Positions 17,551-25,478 of a DNA stretch of 64,000 nt are shown here, one piece after another. Numbering within the stretch: the first letter of the stretch is position 1; each line of letters begins with the position of its first letter. The notes under the pieces are model-generated. The model ran no database searches. It worked only from the letters and a program-made list of their open reading frames with translations, and was not told where the DNA came from. The DNA comes from Pseudomonas sp. SCA2728.1_7 (GTDB lineage: Bacteria > Pseudomonadota > Gammaproteobacteria > Pseudomonadales > Pseudomonadaceae), in assembly GCF_018138145.1 (NCBI RefSeq), contig NZ_CP073104.1, positions 5,726,001 through 5,790,000 of the forward strand. The letters are read 5' to 3'. The position numbers were made by a program, and so were the translations under genes.

Positions 17551-18747
17551 ATGCTCAAGGGACTGATGCGCCTGGCAACCTGCGCCGCTGTGCTGTTCTC
17601 GCTGCTATCCTTCGCGCACGCCGAAGATAACCGGATGGTGTTCACCGGCACGTTGGGCAAAATGCCGATCGTCTTCGAAGTCGATATTAGTGACCCGGGG
17701 CAAGTCACCGGTCGCTACTTTTATGAGAAATTTCACCGCGATCTAGAGCTTAACGGCACCTATCAAAATGACATCTTGCTGCTCACAGAGGGCAGCAATC
17801 GTATGGACCCGGAAAAGCCATTACCGACCCTCAAACTGCAACAGATTGATGGCGGCTGGAAGGGCGAATGGCAAAACCCGAAGGGCAAAAAGTTGCCCGT
17901 ACTCGTCACTGATACGCCTCTTCCCGAAGTGCCGGCGAATGCATTGCCCTACATCGCCAAGTTGCCCAAGAGCGAGCCCTACGAATATCTACGGCTTCAG
18001 GGACTGAGACTCAAACCCGGTAAAAAGCAGGACTTCATGGGCTACTCCCTGCAATGGTGGGAAGAGCCTGATACCAAGATGTCCATGTTCAGCATCGAAT
18101 CCGGGATGCCAAAAGAAGATCTGCAACGGGTTAACCAGCAGTTGCTCGGGCGCTTGTGGGACGAGGCCATCAGTTACTACGGTTGCCAGTTGCGAGGTCG
18201 CGGTTACGCCGAATTCCTGCAGGACGTCACCCCGACATTTATCTCGCCCAGCGTCATCAGCCTGAACATCTCCACCAGCTACGACTGCGGCGGTGCGCAC
18301 CCGGACTTCGGCGATTCACCACTTAACATCGATGTGAAAACCGGCCATCCGTTGTCGCTCGAAGACGTGCTCTGGGTGGGCGAGGGTCAGCCAATCCTTC
18401 ACGCTGATCGTTACCGAGGCGGTGACCAGCCATTGACCGAGGCCGAAGACGCAGCGCGCTCAAAGTACCAACGCGAAATCTTCAAGCCGTGGCTAATAAA
18501 GCAGCTCACCGCACTGTACCCGGATGAAATGAAGAAACCGGCAGGCGGAGATGAAGACAGTTGCGACTTCACCAATGAAGACAACTGGAGCTATTCCAAC
18601 TGGCACTTCACCGAAAAAGGTTTGTACATCGGAGCGTACTTCGCCCGCATAGAACGAGCCTGCGATTCACCCGACTGGTCGATCCTGCCGTACTCCCTCG
18701 TCAAACAACACCCCGGCGCCGTCAAACTGCAACTGCCCCAGGGCTAA
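17551..18747 (+). CDS. Exported protein of twin pair, copy B
   Basis: A 398-residue paralogue of the preceding gene. It has the same signal peptide layout (cleavage near FAHA|ED) and the same motif order: FTGTLGKMPIVFEVD, GRYFYEKFHRDLELNG, YEYLRLQGLRLKPG, the CGGAHPD loop, LNIDVKTGHPLSLEDVLWVG, WHFTEKGLYIGAYFARIE, and a final LPYSLVKQHPGAVKLQLP. Identity looks near half over the full length, so this is an old tandem duplication. Start chosen at ATG 17551 after AAGGAACGATCA. The 125-base gap between the copies has no clear terminator, so they may be co-transcribed. Function unknown. Confidence 0.78.
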   Translation: MLKGLMRLATCAAVLFSLLSFAHAEDNRMVFTGTLGKMPIVFEVDISDPGQVTGRYFYEKFHRDLELNGTYQNDILLLTEGSNRMDPEKPLPTLKLQQIDGGWKGEWQNPKGKKLPVLVTDTPLPEVPANALPYIAKLPKSEPYEYLRLQGLRLKPGKKQDFMGYSLQWWEEPDTKMSMFSIESGMPKEDLQRVNQQLLGRLWDEAISYYGCQLRGRGYAEFLQDVTPTFISPSVISLNISTSYDCGGAHPDFGDSPLNIDVKTGHPLSLEDVLWVGEGQPILHADRYRGGDQPLTEAEDAARSKYQREIFKPWLIKQLTALYPDEMKKPAGGDEDSCDFTNEDNWSYSNWHFTEKGLYIGAYFARIERACDSPDWSILPYSLVKQHPGAVKLQLPQG

Positions 18748-18750
18748 CCG

Positions 18751-19737
18751 TCACTCCAGGCCCGGCGCTTCACGAATAATGAAGTGGTCCAGGTTCTCGA
18801 TATTGGCATTGAAGACCTCGAAAGGCTTTTCGGGGTTCTTCTTGCCGGGCACCTGCCTCAACTCCGGCGTCACCCCATAGAAGAAACAGAACAACGCCTT
18901 GTCGCTATCCGCCGCGTGCTTGATCTCTTCCAGAAACGCCTTGCGCTTGCGGTAGTTGTCGATCAGCTTCTTGTTCAGATAAACACTGACCGGATACGGC
19001 TTCTTCTTACTGTCCTCGGGCTTCTTGAACCAGACCTTGTCCTCGAAATCGATACGAAAACTGGCACTGTGGAAGTCCTCGATCTTCTTGATCCGCCCCC
19101 AGTAAATCAGCCCCTTGTTGTCCGTCAGATACTCGATCTTCTTGAAGAACGAACTGTACGGCGCCGTATGCTCACCGACCTTCAACGGCATACGCTTAAG
19201 CAACTCCTTGTCCGCGAAGTTGGAAACAAAACACTCCACTGGATGCGCAAACACACTGGTCTTATCCGGCGCCGACTCACGACTCGCCGACTCTTTACCA
19301 CTGTCCGCCGCCACCCGCACCGGATCATCGCGCAACACATCCACCGCCCCCGCTGGCGCGACAGGCTTGCGCACATACTCACGCCGCGTCAGCAACAACT
19401 CTGACGGGAAGTGCTCCTCTCGCCCGTCATCCACCTCGCCATCCGCCGTCTCAACGCCAGATGCTGAAGCCTTCAAACTCACATACGGACAACCCGCCAC
19501 ATGTTGCGTAGTGGGCAGATTCTTGAAGTGCGGCGTGCGCACGTAATTCACGTTCTTGGCGTTGAACGTACCCAACTCGTTGGACGCCTCGAACGCCGAA
19601 CGACAGGCATCGTTGGGGCACTGGAAGTGTTCCTTCGCAGAGTCAAACGCCACCGTCTCATCGAAATTGAGATCGCGAACGTCATAGATCGACAACTTGT
19701 CGTCGAGGCTGAGGCAGTAGGCGAGATCGAATTTCAT
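18751..19737 (-). CDS. Uncharacterised protein with CoiA-like N-terminal zinc ribbon
   Basis: A 328-residue cytoplasmic protein of unknown function. The first ~95 residues carry a probable zinc site: FQCPNDACRSAFEA, then VRTPHFKN, H of TQHVAGCPY. This FxC..C...HF...H...C spacing resembles the N-terminal ribbon of CoiA-like and restriction-associated proteins. The middle is low-complexity and the C-terminal half (YSSFFKKIEYLTD, IYWGRIKKIEDF) is not one I recognise. It ends three bases from the convergent twin-pair gene. The ATG at 19737 is preferred; a Pro-rich in-frame extension to 19800 lacks a binding site. It is next to an HNH nuclease gene on the same strand. Confidence 0.65.
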   Translation of the reverse strand: MKFDLAYCLSLDDKLSIYDVRDLNFDETVAFDSAKEHFQCPNDACRSAFEASNELGTFNAKNVNYVRTPHFKNLPTTQHVAGCPYVSLKASASGVETADGEVDDGREEHFPSELLLTRREYVRKPVAPAGAVDVLRDDPVRVAADSGKESASRESAPDKTSVFAHPVECFVSNFADKELLKRMPLKVGEHTAPYSSFFKKIEYLTDNKGLIYWGRIKKIEDFHSASFRIDFEDKVWFKKPEDSKKKPYPVSVYLNKKLIDNYRKRKAFLEEIKHAADSDKALFCFFYGVTPELRQVPGKKNPEKPFEVFNANIENLDHFIIREAPGLE

Positions 19738-19921
19738 GGTGGGGCTCGGATCCTTGAGTGGGGGTGGGGTATTAATAGCGGGAGGCGGGGTAGGTTGCAC
19801 TGATTGTTTTCAGGATGATGCGGAATCTGTGGGAGTCAGCCTGCTGGGGATTGGTGGCATCAACTCAATATCGAATCCAGACACCCACTCAGCAGCAAAA
19901 ACTCCCGCTAGTCACAGAGTT

Positions 19922-20638
19922 TTATTCCTCTGGAATCAGCCTTTTCACCCTTTTATAAAGCGAAGCTGTAAACGCCACGCGATCATTCGAATGGTGACAA
20001 CGACGATGGCAATTCGGACAAAGTGCTACAGCGTTCGAGACTTGATCCGAACCCTTATCTGCAAGTGGTTTGACATGGTGGACTTCTAGAAATGGCAGAT
20101 CATGCATTTGAAACGGAGCCGGGTCGCCACAGCCTTCGCAATGCCCCTCAGCTTCATTTCGAACCCAGGCTCTAACCTCGGGGTCGCGTACGTAAACCGT
20201 GCGAGTACTCGACGCTTTCTTTGGTTTCTTTATGCCTTTCGGCGGCTCTTTTATGTGCTTCTTCTGAATTGCAGCAGCGCGACGCTCTAGTGTTTCTTCG
20301 TCGGCTGTCGGAATAGCAGGGTCGCCCGGCTGGAATCCGCGATTTGTGAGAGCTGTTCGAATTAACTGTTCGACATTCGAACCAACGTTTTTCGCCGGTT
20401 TGTAACCCTTAATGGGTTTCCGATCCATCGTCATCAGGACTTTGGAAATGTTCTGCATTCGGAATTCGACAGAGCCTTTTGTACGAGTCGACAAGGCTGA
20501 TGCGCGTAATTCGCGATTCTCATGTGCCTTGTTGAATTTGTGACCCGCGAGCTCTAAATCAAGCATTCTGAGATAGGTGTCAACCGCTGCCTCAATTTCA
20601 GCAACAGTCCAGTCAGTGTCTTTTTTCTTGTCGCTCAT
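19922..20638 (-). CDS. HNH endonuclease
   Basis: A 238-residue nuclease. The C-terminal HNH domain has CEGCGD, then FLEVHHVKPLADKGSDQVSN and AVALCPNCHRRCHH, so both the catalytic HH and the structural Cys pairs are intact. The N-terminal ~95 residues (DWTVAEIEAAVDTYLRMLDL, then SVEFRMQNISKVLMTM) match a domain I recall in front of HNH and restriction nucleases in defence islands. No methyltransferase gene is next to it, so a modification-dependent enzyme is possible. The start ATG at 20638 has no clear Shine-Dalgarno, and a 9-bp hairpin lies 7 bases upstream. It has fewer strong-GC codons than the core genes. Confidence 0.82.
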   Translation of the reverse strand: MSDKKKDTDWTVAEIEAAVDTYLRMLDLELAGHKFNKAHENRELRASALSTRTKGSVEFRMQNISKVLMTMDRKPIKGYKPAKNVGSNVEQLIRTALTNRGFQPGDPAIPTADEETLERRAAAIQKKHIKEPPKGIKKPKKASSTRTVYVRDPEVRAWVRNEAEGHCEGCGDPAPFQMHDLPFLEVHHVKPLADKGSDQVSNAVALCPNCHRRCHHSNDRVAFTASLYKRVKRLIPEE

Positions 20639-20645
20639 AAAATCG

Positions 20646-20666
20646 CCGAGGGTTGAAAACCCTCGG
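20646..20666 (-). other. Hairpin in 5' leader of HNH gene
   Basis: CCGAGGGTT and AACCCTCGG pair perfectly around a three-base loop, ending 7 bases from the HNH start codon. It could serve as a translation control element, or as a terminator for the upstream BRO-N gene, although no T-run follows. Confidence 0.5.
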
Positions 20667-20751
20667 ACGATACTGAGTGGCCATCACGGCTGTCTAGGAA
20701 AATTCCTACAGTAAATAGCGACGGATCTCTCGAGATCCGACAACCACATCG

Positions 20752-21285
20752 CTAACCCATCGAATGCTTCGAAGACTGAAACACTTGCACAACCCTCCGC
20801 CACCAAGGAACCGCTGCCGTAGCCCGCCGTTGGGACTGATCGTTCAACAGGTAGGGCATATCCCGAAGCCTAATCCAGTTCTCATCCTGCCAATGCAGCA
20901 GGCTCAGCGACATTTCGGGCCAGTTCAGCAAACTCAACATCGGCTGATCTGTATTTACCGAGCGTTCCGCATCGCGCAACGTCGGCACAACCAGATGAGT
21001 AAGCCACTCACGCAACAACCGATTTTCCGGGACATAGTGATACACAAGTAGCGCATATACGCCGGACTCGCTGAGCATCAACAGCTTTTCAGGCTGCCGG
21101 TAATAATCAATCCACAAAAAACGATGTTGATCTTTGTCCAGCTTGGCGACCATGCGATCACTGAGATGGACGCCCATCAAGCGACCGATGTCGCGGGCGC
21201 TGAACCATGGTTCGTTTTCGAGAAGGAGGCCGTGCAGATGAAGGCTATGGCGGGTAAATACTGTGGGAGTGTGTGCGTCAGGCAT
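20752..21285 (-). CDS. BRO-N domain protein, antirepressor-like
   Basis: A 177-residue protein with an N-terminal BRO-N domain: LHLHGLLLENEPWFSARDIG, then RLMGVHLSDRMVAKL and LLMLSESGVYALLVYHYVPE with the conserved LREWLT. BRO-N domains bind DNA in phage antirepressors and baculovirus proteins. The C-terminal half (LNWPEMSLSLLHWQDENWIR) has no known domain. The ATG at 21285 follows a strong GGGAGG. It overlaps the end of a small upstream ORF by 8 bases, and an IS3 element has inserted further upstream. Likely phage-derived; role unknown. Confidence 0.8.
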   Translation of the reverse strand: MPDAHTPTVFTRHSLHLHGLLLENEPWFSARDIGRLMGVHLSDRMVAKLDKDQHRFLWIDYYRQPEKLLMLSESGVYALLVYHYVPENRLLREWLTHLVVPTLRDAERSVNTDQPMLSLLNWPEMSLSLLHWQDENWIRLRDMPYLLNDQSQRRATAAVPWWRRVVQVFQSSKHSMG

Positions 21286-21370
21286 GATCAGCCTCCCGAA
21301 TAGGAAGCATAATTTCAGCGGTAAAGCTGTAGGCAATTTCCTTCATACAGAAGGGAAAATACGTAGGCAT
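21278..21370 (-). CDS. Small ORF overlapping the BRO-N start
   Basis: A 30-codon frame, MPTYFPFCMKEIAYSFTAEI then MLPIREADHA, opens with GAGG eight bases before ATG 21370 (an ATG two codons earlier is also possible). It ends inside the BRO-N start region, overlapping it by 8 bases. The overlap and the good binding site suggest a translated peptide coupled to BRO-N, although no family is recognised. Confidence 0.45.
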   Translation of the reverse strand: MPTYFPFCMKEIAYSFTAEIMLPIREADHA

Positions 21371-21382
21371 ATCCATTACCTC

Positions 21383-21485
21383 TACTTGATAGCTTTCTTA
21401 GGGCTAAGGCGCCGGGAGTTAAGAAACCCCAAGTAGAAGGCCGGACATATTCCCCTTACGGGTCTTGTATTAGCCCACTCCCGAC
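21383..21485 (-). other. Structured leader upstream of BRO-N, cut off by the IS element
   Basis: On the minus strand this leader can form a long stem: GTCGGGAGT (21477-21485) with ACTCCCGGC (21411-21419), 9 pairs. A smaller GGGCT...ACCC arrangement sits inside. The proximal end (21383-21416) closely resembles 22871-22897 on the far side of the IS element. The 137 bases between the small ORF and the IS element hold no convincing gene. Confidence 0.4.
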
Positions 21486-21551
21486 ATAGCAGAGGTGTTT
21501 TACGCCCACGAGGAATCCATATGTCTAGTCCTGAAATAGGTTTACACCTAT

Positions 21552-22355
21552 TCACCCTAACGCCCGATGCACCGCATCGGGCGTTTTGTATTTTAAGGAA
21601 AGGTGCGGCCGCTCTTGGTTGTAGATCGTAATAGCCTCCCGCACCATCTGTTCAGCCTGTTCTAGATTTTCTGGCCTGTAGAGCAGCAGCTCTGTTTTCA
21701 GAATGCCGTTAACCCGCTCTGCGAGAGCGTTTTGGTAGCAATCGTAGCCATCGGTCATTGAGCAAGTGACGTCATGTTTGGCGTGCAGCTTCTGGTAAAG
21801 ATCAGAGCAGTACTGTGCGCCTCGATCCGAGTGATGCACCAGTCGTTGCTTTGTTCGGCGCTCTTTTAGCGCCTTTCGGAAGGCTTGAGCCACGGATTTG
21901 GCGTGCAGGCTGTCATGTACGTGAAAGCCGACAATTTTTCTCGAGTAAGCATCTGTCACCAAACTCAAGTAAACAGATCCTTCTCGTGTGGGGATGTAGG
22001 TGATATCTGCTACCCAGACTTGTTCTGGGCCGGTCGCAATCACTTGATGCGGGCCAGGTTTCAGGAGGTTGGGATGGCAGCGAAAACGATGATGGCTGTC
22101 AGTCGTCTTGTGATAGGCCCGTTTTCTACGTACCAGTTGTCGATGATCGCGCAAAACATCGAATAGACGATCCCTTCCAACATGCAGTTCTTGTCTCTCG
22201 CGTTTGGCATGCATCATCGAATGTAACTTACGAGTACCGATGCAGGGCTGACGTAAGCGGATCTCATGCACAAACTTGATGAGCTTCTGGTCTTGCTCAA
22301 GCCTGGATCGGTAAGCCCGATCTCGCTTGTAATAGGCTTGGCGACTTATTCCCAT
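21552..22355 (-). CDS. IS3-family transposase OrfB (DDE integrase core)
   Basis: Catalytic part of the transposase. From the first ATG it reads MGISRQAYYKRDRAYRSRLE, an HTH_21-type region (RLRQPCIGTRKLHSMM), then the rve core: first Asp in VWVADITYIPT, second Asp in HHSDRGAQYCSDLY, and Glu in NALAERVNGILKTE. All three DDE residues are present. The C-terminus ends LSLKYKTPDAVHRALG. It is probably made mainly as an OrfAB fusion after -1 frameshifting at 22415-22421, which joins RQVVAQTQTLSVSRACQF in front of this ATG. Confidence 0.93.
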   Translation of the reverse strand: MGISRQAYYKRDRAYRSRLEQDQKLIKFVHEIRLRQPCIGTRKLHSMMHAKRERQELHVGRDRLFDVLRDHRQLVRRKRAYHKTTDSHHRFRCHPNLLKPGPHQVIATGPEQVWVADITYIPTREGSVYLSLVTDAYSRKIVGFHVHDSLHAKSVAQAFRKALKERRTKQRLVHHSDRGAQYCSDLYQKLHAKHDVTCSMTDGYDCYQNALAERVNGILKTELLLYRPENLEQAEQMVREAITIYNQERPHLSLKYKTPDAVHRALG

Positions 22356-22378
22356 AAACTGGCAAGCCCTGCTGACAC

Positions 22379-22774
22379 TCAGGGTTTGGGTTTGCGCAAC
22401 GACTTGCCTGGCCGCTTTTTTACAACGGATACGCCATAGTCATTCTTCAGAACATCGACCACGTCTTCAAAAAATTTGGCTTTCTGATTGGCCAGCGCCA
22501 ATTGTTCTTCAAGCTCTTTGATTCTCTGCTCAGGCGTCAGCGGCAAAGTTGGCTCGTCCATCGGTCGAGTCCTCTGAGAGCGAATGGAGGCGCCTTGGCT
22601 CCAATCCTGCCGACCATGCTTGCGTAACCAAACCAGAACCGTCGACCGGCCTTGAATCCCATAGCGCCGTTGAGCCTCTTTATAACTCAACTCGCCTTTT
22701 TCGACCTGATCGACAACCGACAATTTAAAAGTCAGTGTGTAATCGCGCTGACTCCGCTTTTCGCCCGTCTCCAT
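22379..22774 (-). CDS. IS3-family transposase OrfA (HTH and leucine zipper)
   Basis: A 131-residue DNA-binding protein: the N-terminal helix-turn-helix (LTFKLSVVDQVEKGELSYKE, then AQRRYGIQGRSTVLVWLRKH), and a C-terminal coiled coil (RIKELEEQLALANQKAKFFE). It binds the inverted repeats and regulates transposition. The start at 22774 has GGAGGGTGCA upstream. The slippery AAAAAAG near its end lets a share of ribosomes pass into orfB. Confidence 0.92.
   Translation of the reverse strand: METGEKRSQRDYTLTFKLSVVDQVEKGELSYKEAQRRYGIQGRSTVLVWLRKHGRQDWSQGASIRSQRTRPMDEPTLPLTPEQRIKELEEQLALANQKAKFFEDVVDVLKNDYGVSVVKKRPGKSLRKPKP
22415..22421 (-). other. Programmed -1 frameshift heptamer AAAAAAG
   Basis: In the orfA frame the codons are gtA AAA AAG, the classic A AAA AAG slippery heptamer of IS3 elements. 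Slipping back one base enters the frame that continues, without a stop, into orfB. Confidence 0.85.
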
Positions 22775-23070
22775 TGCACCCTCCTGATAAGAAGCCAGAA
22801 GGTGTAAACCTTATTTAGGACGAGGCAATAGGCAGAAAAAAGCCGCATCTTTCGGGAGCGGTCAGGCCGCTACTTGAGGCGTTTCTTAGGCGCCGGGTCA
22901 TTGAGCTTATTTGCTTCGCGAGAGGCAGTCAAGTGGAAGGCTTACGCCGAAATAATAATTGTAAAAAAAGTTGAAATTTATACGCTTCAGCTATGCTCAT
23001 TAATCATTTTCTATGTGGTTTGCTTGTGTTGGTTGCAGTTATGTCTGTCAGAACTATCAGGGAGTAGGAA

Positions 23071-25446
23071 ATGTTTAAGAAAATAAAAAGAATTAAGAAT
23101 GTAGCGGTTTATTCAGATTTTGATTGGGATGCTTCAGTAAGGGAGTCGGGTGGGCGGATAAGTGAGTTCAAAGGAATAAACATAATCTATGGGAGGAATT
23201 ACTCTGGGAAGACAACTCTTTCAAGGATTTTTAGATCCTTGGAGACTGGGTTTATCTCTGATAAATATATATCGCCAAAGTTTGAGTTTGAGTTGAGTGC
23301 TGGCGGGGTGGTTAATCAGGATCAGATTCCTTTGAAGCAACATAAGGTGAGAGTGTTTAATGAGGATTTCGTTAGGGAGAATTTAAAGTTTATAAGTAAT
23401 GCTGATGAGAGTATTAAATCTTTCGCCATACTAGGTGAGGATAATAATCGCTTGGAAGAAGAAATTAAGCTTAAGGAGGAGGCTCTTGGTTCGGAAGAGG
23501 ACGGGGTGGGGAAGCTAGGAGTAGAGAAAGAGAAGAAACTCGCGCTCGGTGTTGCTCGTAAAAACGCTCAAGACGCTCAAGATTCTCTGGACTCAAAGAT
23601 TTCGGATAAAGCTAATAATAAAAACACCGGAATAAAACATAATAAGATTTACGGAGAAGCAACCTATAACGCGCCGAAGCTCCTAAAAGATGTAGAAACT
23701 GTTTTGGATGACGGATTTGAGTGCGTGAGTGACGATGAGTCGTTGAATTTAGAAGCCCTGCTTAAAGAAGAGGTTAAGGCGGAAATAGATAGATTTTATT
23801 TTTTTGAACCGTCTTTCGATAAGTTATCCAGTAGAGCAAAGGATCTTGTTGAGAAGAAGATCTCGGTAACTCAGCCTCTTATTGAGTTGTTGGAAGACAA
23901 CCTGTTAGAAGATTGGGTGCGAAAGGGGCGCGCTCTTCATGAGCATAAGCGAGATGATTGCGGATTTTGTGGGGGCGCTTTACCTAGTGGGTTGTGGAGT
24001 AAGTTGGATCTCCATTTTAATAAAGAATCGGAAGAGCTTAGGATTAGTATTTCGAGTCTTTTGTTTGATTTGCAAAATGAAATAAAAAGAGCTGCGGATG
24101 TACCTAAGATAGATGTATCTTCCTTTTACGCGTCCTTTCGCGTCGAGGTATTGAGTGCTGAGGTTGAGCTTAATTCTACTTTAAATAATTATCGAAAATC
24201 TTTAGAAAAATTGGGTGCGGCTTTGGACGCCAGGCTTGCTGATATTTTTCATCCGAAAGTGTATTTTGATGTGGAAGATTATAGTGAGGTTGTGGTAGCT
24301 ATTGGTGAGGATTTGAATGGTGTTGTGAGTAAGTCTAATGAGTTTACCAAAACGCTTGCTACTGAAAAGAATAAGGCTCAAAAGTGTTTGCGGTTAAGAG
24401 ATGTATTTCGGTTTGTTATGGACATAAATTTAGGGGGTGAAAAAGCAAAAATCATCGCTTTGAATACTTGTTCAGATGATGCAGAGCGCGAGTGGAGAGA
24501 ATCGAAATTAGAGGTTGACGTGCTCGTTCGCGAACTTGATAAGTTAAAGGCGCAACTAAAAGATGAAAGCAAAGGGGCTGATCGAGTTAATGTTTATTTG
24601 AACGATTTTTTTGGTCATAAAGCTTTGTCTCTTAAGTCAGAAGAGGTCGAAACGGGCTACAAATTCGAGGTCGTAAGAAACGGGGTTAAGGCTCACCATC
24701 TCAGTGAGGGAGAGTGTAGTTTAATCGCATTTTGTTATTTTATGGCGAAGCTTCATGATGTTGAAACTAAAGGGCATAAGCCAGTCATATATATTGATGA
24801 TCCCATCTCAAGTCTCGATAGTAATCATATATTTTTTATATTTGGCCTGATTAATAGCGAAATCGTGAGGTCGGGTGAGTTTGGTCAGCTATTCGTGTCT
24901 ACTCACAATTTAGATTTTTTGAAATATCTTAAACGGCTTATTCCCAAGGATGTTTCGGGAAAGGCTGAGGAGAGAAGGTATTTCATAATCGAGACTTCTG
25001 GTGATGTAAGCTCGATTAAGTTAATGCCTGGGTATTTGAAATCGTATGTGACTGAGTTTAATTATCTGTTTCATCAAATATTCAAGTGTGCTAATGCGGG
25101 CGATGCGCCTGCGGAGAGTGAGCATGATTGCTATTATAATTACGGTAATAATGCGCGAAAATTTTTAGAGGCTTTTCTTTATTATAAATACCCTAATGCG
25201 GATGAAAAAGATTCGACAAAGTTGGAGAGGTTTTTTGGTGATGATAGTCGTTCTTCATTGCTTACAGAACGTATCCATAACGAGTATTCTCATCTGGCAG
25301 GTGTGTTCGAACGAAGTATCAGTCCTGTTGATGTTCCGGAGATGAAGAGGTCTGCGCAATTTATTCTGAACAAGATGAAAGAAAAGGATGCCGATCAGTA
25401 TTCAGCTTTTATGGAAAGTATAGGTAATCCAGTTGTGACTTTTTAG
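23071..25446 (+). CDS. ABC-type ATPase with zinc hook and R-E-H/HEPN-like C-terminus (RloC/PrrC-like candidate anticodon nuclease)
   Basis: A 791-residue AAA_13-type protein. Walker A is GRNYSGKT at 41-48, the signature LSEGE at 544-548, Walker B VIYIDDPISSLD around 572-583, and the switch His in STHN at 612. A long coiled coil in between is broken by C297-G-F-C300, a zinc-hook-like CxxC. Near the C-terminus R696-xxx-E700 and R734-x6-H741 (also H736) resemble the Arg-Glu-His nuclease triad of PrrC/RloC and the HEPN RNase motif. RloC proteins are of similar length and cut tRNA on phage attack; that function is inferred. The gene is strikingly AT-rich against its surroundings and follows AGGGAG; it ends at a strong terminator. 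No restriction genes adjoin it. Confidence 0.72.
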   Translation: MFKKIKRIKNVAVYSDFDWDASVRESGGRISEFKGINIIYGRNYSGKTTLSRIFRSLETGFISDKYISPKFEFELSAGGVVNQDQIPLKQHKVRVFNEDFVRENLKFISNADESIKSFAILGEDNNRLEEEIKLKEEALGSEEDGVGKLGVEKEKKLALGVARKNAQDAQDSLDSKISDKANNKNTGIKHNKIYGEATYNAPKLLKDVETVLDDGFECVSDDESLNLEALLKEEVKAEIDRFYFFEPSFDKLSSRAKDLVEKKISVTQPLIELLEDNLLEDWVRKGRALHEHKRDDCGFCGGALPSGLWSKLDLHFNKESEELRISISSLLFDLQNEIKRAADVPKIDVSSFYASFRVEVLSAEVELNSTLNNYRKSLEKLGAALDARLADIFHPKVYFDVEDYSEVVVAIGEDLNGVVSKSNEFTKTLATEKNKAQKCLRLRDVFRFVMDINLGGEKAKIIALNTCSDDAEREWRESKLEVDVLVRELDKLKAQLKDESKGADRVNVYLNDFFGHKALSLKSEEVETGYKFEVVRNGVKAHHLSEGECSLIAFCYFMAKLHDVETKGHKPVIYIDDPISSLDSNHIFFIFGLINSEIVRSGEFGQLFVSTHNLDFLKYLKRLIPKDVSGKAEERRYFIIETSGDVSSIKLMPGYLKSYVTEFNYLFHQIFKCANAGDAPAESEHDCYYNYGNNARKFLEAFLYYKYPNADEKDSTKLERFFGDDSRSSLLTERIHNEYSHLAGVFERSISPVDVPEMKRSAQFILNKMKEKDADQYSAFMESIGNPVVTF

Positions 25447-25478
25447 AAGTGTTTTATATATGGCTAAGCGTGTTATAT

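Larger units (their letters stand above)
21522..22827 (-). mobile_element. Complete IS3-family insertion sequence, 1306 bp
   Basis: The element encodes orfA and orfB with an A6G slippery site. Its ends are imperfect inverted repeats: TGTCTAGTCCTGAAATAGG at 21522 and, reversed, TGCCTCGTCCTAAATAAGG at 22827. Both continue into GTTTACACC. A 3-base direct repeat ATA flanks it (21519-21521 and 22828-22830), as expected for IS3-family transposition. Nothing in it looks damaged, so it may be recently active. It separates the BRO-N leader from the AT-rich ATPase gene. Confidence 0.93.

Noticed and set aside
22874..23086. 70-codon open frame upstream of the ATPase gene, with a hydrophobic middle
   Set aside because: No ribosome binding site, overlaps the real ATPase start, and it begins inside the duplicated 3'-end sequence. 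The hydrophobic stretch follows from AT-rich composition.
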